Below, in pieces: positions 55,021 to 64,000 of a DNA stretch of 64,000 bases (its first letter is position 1; every line of letters begins with the position of its first letter). The DNA lies in assembly GCA_037367355.1 (NCBI GenBank), contig CM074702.1, positions 1,550,001 to 1,614,000 on the forward strand, written 5' to 3'. Source of the stretch: Neoscytalidium dimidiatum (lineage: Eukaryota > Ascomycota > Dothideomycetes > Botryosphaeriales > Botryosphaeriaceae). Position numbers and translations under genes: made by a program. The notes under the pieces were generated by a model. It was not told where the DNA came from. It saw only the letters and a program-made list of their open reading frames with translations, and did no database searches.

Positions 55021-56433
55021 ATGCTCGACAATCTGGACTGCAACCTCTCTCACTATCAGGTCTCCCATGAAAATGGTTTCCTGCCAGACGAACTGCCGCT
55101 GCAACGCCTCTCAGATCCGTACTATGCCGAGTGGGAATCGGTGATTGAGGCTCTGCCCAGCCTTCTCCGCAGCGGCGAGCTCATTCCGGCCATCAACGAC
55201 CTCCCTATCCTCCAAACCTGCAAGCTCATATCTGAGGAGGAATGGCGGAGAGCATACGTCATCCTGGCCTTTTTTACACACGCATACGTTTGGGGTGGAG
55301 AGAAGCCGTCGGAGGTATGCTCCAAAAATGCTCCTCAAAAGTTCCGCTGACTGGTTGGAAGGTTCTTCCTCCGTGCGTCACTGTCCCATTTCTCGATGTT
55401 TCCGAACATCTTGGACTTCCGCCAACGGCCACTTACGCAGCCCTGAATCTCTGGAACTACAAGACCGTTGACCCCAATGTGCCGTTATCCGTACCCGAGA
55501 ATCTTCGTGTGCTCCACAGCTTCACTGGCACAGATGACGAGGCATGGTTCTACCTGATTTCCGTTGCCATCGAATCGCGAGGCGCTCACTCTCTCCCGCT
55601 AATGATCCAATGCATCGATGCCGCAAGGCGAGGCGACCACTGGAAAGTCGTCCAGGGCTTGGATGCTCTGAGAGTGTGCATCAACGAACTTGGCGTCATC
55701 CTGGAGCGTATGTACGAGAAGTTGGACCCGCAAGTGTTCTATTTCCACATCCGCCCTTTTCTGGCTGGAAGCAAGGGCATGGCCACTGCTGGTTTGCCCC
55801 GAGGAGTCTTCTACGACGAGGGCGACGGAAAGGGCGAATGGAGGCAGTACAGTGGAGGCAGCAACGCGCAAAGCTCGCTCATTCAATTCTTCGACATCAT
55901 TCTAGGCGTCCAGCACTACTCCGGTGGAGAGCTCATCAAGAATAGCTTCATCGAAGTGCGTTGTTTTCGGTTCTCTGCTCACTTGATGACATTGTCGAGC
56001 TGACACAAAATTAGGAGATGCGCTTGTACATGCCTGGCTCTCACAGGCGCTTCCTTCAGTATCTCGGTCATGCTTCGAATATCCGGGAATATGCACTGAA
56101 CCCTGCTACCGAAAACACGGTCCTTGAAGCCTACAATGCAGCCGTCGCGGCCCTTGCTGCGTTTAGAGATAAGCACATTCAGATTGTCACGAGGTACATC
56201 GTCATGCCTTCGCGCATGAAGGCGCCGAAGACTAGCACAGTCAACATTGCATCTGCATCATCCATTCAGGACGGCGAGGATAAGGCAGATAAGAAACTCT
56301 ATGGCACTGGTGGCACGGTAAGAGCATTGTTCACTACGAGTCTGGAACTATTACTGATCCTAAATATTAGGCCTTAATGCCCTTCCTAAAGCAGACAAGA
56401 GATGAGACGAAGAAGGCGGCAAACGCAGCATGA
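55021..56433 (+). CDS. Indoleamine 2,3-dioxygenase family protein
   Basis: Heme dioxygenase that opens the indole ring of tryptophan to N-formylkynurenine. Exons are 55021-55314, 55362-55955, 56015-56317 and 56371-56433, giving 417 aa. All introns are phase 0 and begin GTATGC, GTGCGT and GTAAGA. Comparison with human IDO1 from memory shows the key positions kept. Phe and Arg of FYFHIRPFL match Phe226 and Arg231. Ser in WFYLISVAIE matches Ser167. His350 in RDKHIQIVTRYI matches the proximal heme ligand His346. The GTGGT loop before LMPFLK is also present. EMRLYMPGSHRRFLQYL and GGSNAQSSLIQFFDIILG are further family blocks. Fungal genomes often carry several IDO paralogues (alpha, beta, gamma) with differing tryptophan affinity; I cannot place this one with certainty. 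It is divergent from kynureninase, consistent with a joint route to anthranilate. Confidence 0.95.
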
Positions 56434-57149
56434 TACCACCGGTTGCGATTTTTTCTTTCTCTCTTCTCTTCTTTCTTTTGGCATCAAGTATTCTGACGTG
56501 ACAAATAAAGGGGGGCTACGCACAGAGCGCTCCGGGAAAAGGCGTTTGTACGGGTCATTGGAATTCTTGATTTGACTGCGGCACAGCACAGTAGAGCAAA
56601 CGAGTAATAGATTGCGTCACAAGAACCTCAACTTCTGATTGCTTAATGGTTCGTGCCTGGGATTGTGATGTTCACGGGTTCGTGTGTGGTCCGGATGTCT
56701 TCCGCCGGCGGCCGGATGAAATTGAGCCGCCAATAGGCGAGGCAACGGGGCCGGCACTCACGGCATATGCGCCCCTCCAGCCATTTGAGGCTCACATACA
56801 TGAAGATTACGTCATTTTTTCTGGAGCAAGAAGGTGCTTGCATGTTTCTTTGCATAATCTAAAATAGAATGCAGCAAACGAACGCGATGGTAAAGCGTAA
56901 CGCACAAGCCGCTGCTCCCCAGAGACCGACACATCACTAAGACAACCACTTCTTTGCAGCAACTATCAATTTCTCGAGTGCAATAACGGTGCATGAGTTG
57001 TTTGTTCGCTTCTGCTATACCTGGTAAAGCGACAAAGATCTGCATGCGCGGTAGTCGCATTTGTCAAGGCGGGGAGCAACCCAGAGCACAGCTCGATATC
57101 GGATGTTGAGCAAGTATCAAATGGAATTGGTTTGGATATCTAGCTTTCG
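56434..57149. other. Convergent intergenic region
   Basis: About 0.7 kb between the dioxygenase and the decarboxylase 3' ends. A 73-codon plus-strand frame at 56646-56867 starts with ATG but has no recognisable motif and no splice partner. Confidence 0.45.
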
Positions 57150-59599
<2,450 letters not shown>

Positions 59600-61321
59600 T
59601 CAAAGCCGACGAGCTGACTCGGATCTTCGTTTGTGAGCCTCCTGGTCGACCTCTTCACCCCACTCGAACGTCTGCTTAACCATGATCCCATTCCTGTGTT
59701 CGCCATCGCCGGAGTGTCCCGTCTCTTGCGTTTGTATACTCGCGCCGCTGCTCGCTTGTGCCTTAGTCGTGAGCTGTATTTCATCGTCCTCACGAAGCTT
59801 GAGGTTTTCTCCATGACTACCGCTCAGTCGGCTGAGCACCCGATGTCTTGTACTGCTCTTATTCAGCTCCAATGCCTCGCCTTCCGCATCAATTTGTGTG
59901 CCGAGCTGCGTTCCAAACTGCGAGTCACCAAGGGTAGTGAGACCAGTGTGCTTCTTGATCGGGCGGGTGCGTTTCTTGGAGATCGTTTCGAGTGCTGATG
60001 GTTCTGAGTGTTGGGTCGGATCGGATTGGTTCGCACTGCCGATGTATTTGCCAAGGAATTTCATGAACATTGGGCGCAGTGTCGGCAAGCAACCCGAGAT
60101 GACTGCAACGCTTGGCTCGCATGATGACCAGATGAATACATCGCTCTTGGCCCAACTGATGTCCATGGTCTGTGTCAGTGCCCAGATGACCTTGATGCGG
60201 ATGATCGAAGCAATGCAGACACTGCGAAGAGAAGGACTGTTAGCCTCGCCTATATTCTGGTTCACGAACAATTCGAAACGTACAAGCCACCTAGTAAGAA
60301 GATGAGGTAGATGGCGGCCTTTTCTCTCCTCGTCAACTGTAGCTTCCAGATCTCCGGAATGGGAATCGAAAGAATGAATATGTCACCAAGGAGGTTCATG
60401 ATGCCAATACCAAGGTAGAAGTAAGCCTCATTAATTGGGCAGTTGCCGGTTCCTGGCGAGCTCCATTGCTCCCAGTAGTACTTCAGAGGATCGCAGTAAA
60501 GTGGAAGCACGACGTGGTTGATGATCAGATATGCGGCCGTGAGTCCCATACAAAAATATCCGAACCGGTTGGGGCCGAATATTCGACGGTAGAACATGAT
60601 GAATGAGAATTTGATGATGCAGACGCTGTAGGCATAGATGTATACGTATGCGAACGTGATCTACACCACTTCATCAGCTCAGCTTGATTGTCCGCATCAG
60701 ACAACAATTTACTTACCACCGTGATCTTCTCCATATAATAGGGGCTAAGGGACCATATGTGCTTGCCGAGGCCGTAGAAACCGCCTGTCAAAGACGGTTG
60801 TCAGTGAATGGTTGCTTGTGTGACACATGTCGTAGAGTGCGGTCTCGTCGCTATAGATGGCAATGTTGTAGAGGGCAGTCTTGTCGTTACGAATGGCAAC
60901 GACGCAGATTCTGCTAGAGAAAGCGTTGAAGGAGGAAGAGCATCCCAGTGGCCGACCGAAGCATCAGTACAGAGGTGCGTGTTCACATATGAGGCGTGCG
61001 GGAACGTAGGGCGATTCTACAACACGTACCGGCAATGCAACAGGCTAAGTTTCCTGCGCACAAAACCTGACTTGGGAGATTAGCCTCCCCGGACGATTTG
61101 GCAGGCGAGGAAAGTCTACTCACCCAGCCCATGCCCATGAGATAGTCATCCCAATCCATACCAACACGCTGGAAGAGAAAGCGTGCGATCAAGCGCAGAC
61201 CCATAGCTATAGTAGCTAGACTGAACAGCACGATTCCGATGGCATTGTTAGAAGTAGTCCGAGATTCGGTGAGATCGAGGCCCGGTGGAGGCTCGCCGAT
61301 CAGAGCGTTGGTCCACACCAT
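59600..61321 (-). CDS. PTH11/rhodopsin-like seven-transmembrane protein
   Basis: Integral membrane protein of 433 aa of the fungal rhodopsin-domain (PTH11-like, CFEM-less) group. These are thought to act as receptors or sensors at the plasma membrane. Exons are 61321-61124, 61066-61030 (37 nt), 60784-60717, 60660-60284 and 60221-59600. Seven hydrophobic stretches are visible, from AIGIVLFSLATIAMGLRLIA through ITFAYVYIYAYSVCIIKFSF, GYFCMGLTAAYLIINHVVLP and YFYLGIGIMNLLGDIFILSI to the last, in the SDVFIWSSCEPSVAVISGCL segment. Family hallmarks are DDYLMG, GLGKHIW, FYRRIFGP, LPLYC, REKAAIYLIFLLGGF and CEPSVAVISGCLPTLRPMF. A cytosolic tail of about 150 residues, rich in Ser, Thr, Gln and Lys, follows. 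Intron 2 (60785-61029) is long and carries a tandem repeat. Ligand unknown; the setting suggests it could sense a pathway metabolite, which is speculation. Confidence 0.9.
60829..60900 (-). repeat. Two-copy 36-bp imperfect tandem repeat inside an intron
   Basis: Units 60829-60864 and 60865-60900 align without gaps over all 36 positions and differ at about nine sites, mostly transitions. The repeat lies in the 245-nt second intron of the 7TM gene. Confidence 0.7.
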
Positions 61322-62299
61322 GATGGCGCTATGCAGACGCGAGCAAGGCGGCAGGGGAAGGGATGGTCCGGATCAGGGTCATGAGCGAAAAGTCATAGAG
61401 GTAATTGAGATTCTCTCGTCACTGCGGATGCCCGGTGGTAGGAGGATCTGGAAGGGAGGAGAAGCCAAAGTTCTCCCCACAAAAAGTCAAAGCACGAAAG
61501 GAGAGGCCAAAGAGAAAAGATTAAATGAGCGAGGGCGCGGCTGGCAACGAGCATCACAACGCCTCTTGCGGGCCGCACATCAGGCCGATCGGGGCGGGTG
61601 CAGAGTCATGGAATCGGTGATGAGAGGGGCAAGGTCAACCTCAGAATTCGAGCCGGGCAGGGCTCATCAGCGATGGAAACGGCACAGTGCTTGACACGAC
61701 GCTGGCGGAAGCGTATCCGGCGAGAGCAGATCGGGAAAAGGCTGGTGTCAGTGCGGCATGGGAAGCAACGACGAGCAGGCTCAGATTGTCATGCAACGAG
61801 GTCGGAGAAATGGCACGCAAGAGGAAGCGAAGCGAAGCGGCGCGGTTGGGCGCGGGCGTGGGCGCGGGCGGGTCGAAGGCTCAGGAACAGGCCGGATGGG
61901 GAAGGGATGGTCTCTGTTTGGCAACGGCACCAACAATGACACCAACGCGGCAGGCTCGAGCGTGTCCCGCCATTCGCGCAGCTAGTCAGTTGGCCGCGGC
62001 CGGGCCGACCCCTACGACGGTGCGCTGCCCCGAGGCCGCCGTGCCGCCCACTGACCCACTGCGCCACTACGCCAGGGAACTCCCCCGCTCGCTGCAGTCC
62101 TGCGAATTCGCTTCGCCTGCCATAAGAGCACGATCGCTCATGCAGAACCGCCCTCTTGGGCCCTGTCTCTCCTCATCCTCCCAGACCTTTTCTTCGCTCT
62201 CAAGGTACCCCAGCCGATACTTGCAAAGCCGCACCGCTCATCTGCCCGACCTGCTGTCCTCTGCCCCGCCGTAGTGCCCCGTTTTCCAGCGCTGCAGCC
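61322..62299. other. Divergent promoter region between 7TM and nitrilase genes
   Basis: About 1 kb shared upstream region of the two divergent genes. Purine-rich with long overlapping open frames (for example 61598-61939 and 61687-62274) that have no motif support. The nitrilase frame is open upstream to 62156 but without family sequence. Confidence 0.45.
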
Positions 62300-63457
62300 A
62301 TGGCGCCGTCTGCAGTTGGGGCTCCCAGGATCAAACTGAAGGCTGCAGCTGTTCATGCCGCCCCGGTTTTCATGGACAAGAAAGCCACCGCTACTAAGGT
62401 CGTGCGCATCATCGAGGATGCTGGCAGTCAAGGCATTAAGCTCCTTGCTTTCCCCGAGACCTTCATCCCGGGCTACCCTGTACGTGACATCGCCCGCGAC
62501 CCGGATCGCCCTCCGCACTTGATATATGCGCCTCCAGCTCAGATCGACTGCTGACCGGTGCCGGCGCTTGTCAAGTAGTATTTCAGCGAGGCCTACCCTC
62601 CACTGCACCAAGTCGGAGCTCTGGCAAAGTATGCCGAGGAGAGTGTTGTGTGCGATGAGAGCGATGAATGCATCCGCAGCATCCAGGCCGCATGCCGCTC
62701 CGCCGGCGTGGCCATCAACCTCGGTGTCTCGGAGCGCATGCCCAACGGGTATTCCCTGTTCAACTCCCAGATTGTTATCGACGAGGATGGCTCCATCTTG
62801 GGCGTCCACCGCAAGATCCAGCCAACCTATGTCGAGCGCTACGTCTGGGCCCAAGGCAGCGGCTGGAGCCTCAGGGTGTTCAAGCCAAAACTTGGCTATA
62901 ACATTGGCGGTCTCTGTTGCTGGGAGAATACCTTCAACGGCGCTCGCCAAGCACTCATCAATCAGAACCAACACGTCCACGTGGGTGCCTGGCCCGCTTT
63001 GTCGACCATGCAGGGATTTCAGCCAGTTGCTGACTCGCAGATCGAAGCTCTGATGAAGACGCACGCTCTGACCGCCCAGGTGTTTGTGTTGAGTGCGGCG
63101 AATTACATCGATAAGCAGTGCCTCGATTGGATGGAGGAGAACCTCGGCAAGCAGGACCTGATCAAGGAGGGCGGAGGCTGGAGCGCCGTCATTCATCCCT
63201 TCTGCTCCTTCTTGGCTGGCCCGCACACCGGCTCCGAGGAAAAGCTTGTGACGGCCGAGCTGGACTTCAATGACCTGGGCCCGGTCAAGGTTTGGATTGA
63301 CGGCAACGGTCACTACAAGCGTCCCGAAATCCTCGACTTCAAGCTTGACACGAAGCCATTGTGGCCCAACGAGGGTGTTGTGCCCAGATTTCCGGAATCG
63401 TCTTTGAACGAAGCACCAAAAGTGGTTGATAAGGACGAGAAAGACCAACGGTCTTGA
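62300..63457 (+). CDS. Nitrilase (carbon-nitrogen hydrolase superfamily)
   Basis: Hydrolyses organic nitriles to carboxylic acid and ammonia. 352 aa. Exons are 62300-62479 and 62579-63457. The 99-nt intron starts GTACGT and ends AAGTAG. The acceptor must follow GTAG at 62577-62578, since using the AG three bases earlier would put a TAG in frame. Splicing joins FPETFIPGYP to YFSEAYPPLHQ. The catalytic triad is Glu53 (FPETF), Lys139 (VHRKIQPTYVERYVW) and Cys174 (GGLCCWENTF). The ATG at 62300 gives MAPSAVGAPRIKLKAAAVHA with the first beta strand in place. Length and motifs fit the aliphatic/aryl nitrilase branch rather than amidase or beta-ureidopropionase. Indole-3-acetonitrile is a known substrate type for some relatives and would suit a tryptophan-centred locus, but that link is inference. 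A long minus-strand frame over it is antisense shadow. Confidence 0.94.
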
Positions 63458-64000
63458 AGAGTATCATGTCGAGATGGATTGACGAACAACTGAATGTGTG
63501 TTACGAAGATGTCTACTCCAGTATAGTTGATTCATACGATCTCCATTTGACGCCACTGTGACCCCGTTGCGAGTTTTGAACGACGCATGATGGCTTAGGA
63601 CCGCATAAGAACGGTGTTGTATACCGAATGAATCCTACGATAATATAATCGGTGCACGAATCTGAGAATCAGGTCGACAAAAAGTACTGCCGATTGATCG
63701 CTGAAGATGTCTTCCGAGAGCTGTGTCATCGGGGAACCGGATTGTGGATTTCTGTGCTTAAGTGGCAAATATACGTCGTATACCTCGAGTTGAGCATCAG
63801 AGCGGTGAGCCTTTCGTAGACCTCCAACAGCAAGTGACAAGAATTCCGAAACCGACCGTTGATAATACGTAGTCATCAGCCAACGGCACGATGGGGCCGG
63901 TGGATCCGCAATAATCGGAATCTTCCAAGGACGGATACGCGTTAGCGCCATACGAACGGGCCTTCTTTACGGAGCGACGATCATATCGAACATATTCGAA
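63458..64000. other. 3' flank of nitrilase to window end
   Basis: About 0.5 kb. A minus-strand frame (63595-63951) begins with ATG and stays open for 118 codons, but its sequence matches no family I know. It may be chance or part of a gene that continues beyond the window. Confidence 0.35.

Noticed and set aside
62138..63448. Minus-strand open frame of 436 codons
   Set aside because: Antisense to the nitrilase; the plus strand carries the complete catalytic triad and a splice site.
63595..63951. Minus-strand frame of 118 codons at the right edge
   Set aside because: It starts with ATG but matches no known family and cannot be tested without sequence beyond the window.

Overview
This window comes from a filamentous ascomycete (Pezizomycotina). 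The genes carry short spliceosomal introns of about 45-250 nt with GT...AG ends and CTAAC/CTGAC-like branch points. The gene set (fungal Zn2Cys6 regulators, a GH12 glucanase, a PTH11/rhodopsin-type 7TM protein, a LaeA-like methyltransferase, fused tryptophan synthase) is typical of mould genomes. Exon structures were built by hand from reading frame, splice consensus and recognisable family motifs. No database search or computation was run, so every family assignment rests on motif recognition.

Left part (1-38 kb). The 3' end of a LaeA-like methyltransferase enters at base 1. After about 3.7 kb without a recognisable gene come a secreted class-3 lipase (4.3-5.8 kb), a conserved coiled-coil/acidic hypothetical protein (7.3-8.7), Pelota/Dom34 (10.8-12.1), an FCY2-type purine-cytosine permease (12.8-14.4), a 73-aa small protein (16.3), nicotinamidase (17.7-18.5), a LicD/Mnn4-like protein (20.1-21.1), a frameshifted aldo-keto reductase (23.2-24.6), an ERD2-type KDEL receptor (25.1-26.2), a GH12 endoglucanase with a long Ser/Thr tail (27.2-28.6), a 969-aa beta-propeller-like protein ending in a CaaX box (29.8-32.7) and a secreted flavin amine oxidase (36.0-37.7). 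This is a mixture of housekeeping and secreted-enzyme genes separated by intergenic stretches of 0.5-3.7 kb.

Right part (39-64 kb). This is the most interesting stretch. In order it holds an FAD aromatic monooxygenase, an alpha/beta hydrolase, a small Zn2Cys6 regulator, a fused tryptophan synthase, a second Zn2Cys6 regulator, kynureninase, indoleamine 2,3-dioxygenase (divergent from kynureninase), 2,3-dihydroxybenzoate decarboxylase, a 7TM rhodopsin-like protein and a nitrilase. Read together they spell a route tryptophan -> N-formylkynurenine -> kynurenine -> anthranilate -> 2,3-dihydroxybenzoate -> catechol. The synthase supplies tryptophan from indole and serine, and the hydrolase and monooxygenase are candidates for the two steps not otherwise assigned. 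The synthase has an intact beta (PLP) half, but its alpha half has lost the mobile loop and the phosphate-binding segments needed for indole-glycerol-phosphate. That points to a specialised, indole-using paralogue rather than the primary biosynthetic enzyme.

Gene-level oddities include a GC-AG intron (lipase), an 11-nt micro-exon and a 1-nt deletion in the same gene (aldo-keto reductase), a G-quadruplex/CreA-like G-tract upstream of the permease, a two-copy 36-bp tandem repeat inside an intron of the 7TM gene, and 30-bp repeats encoding RRDS motifs in the small Zn2Cys6 protein. No tRNA, rRNA, CRISPR array or intact transposon was recognised.
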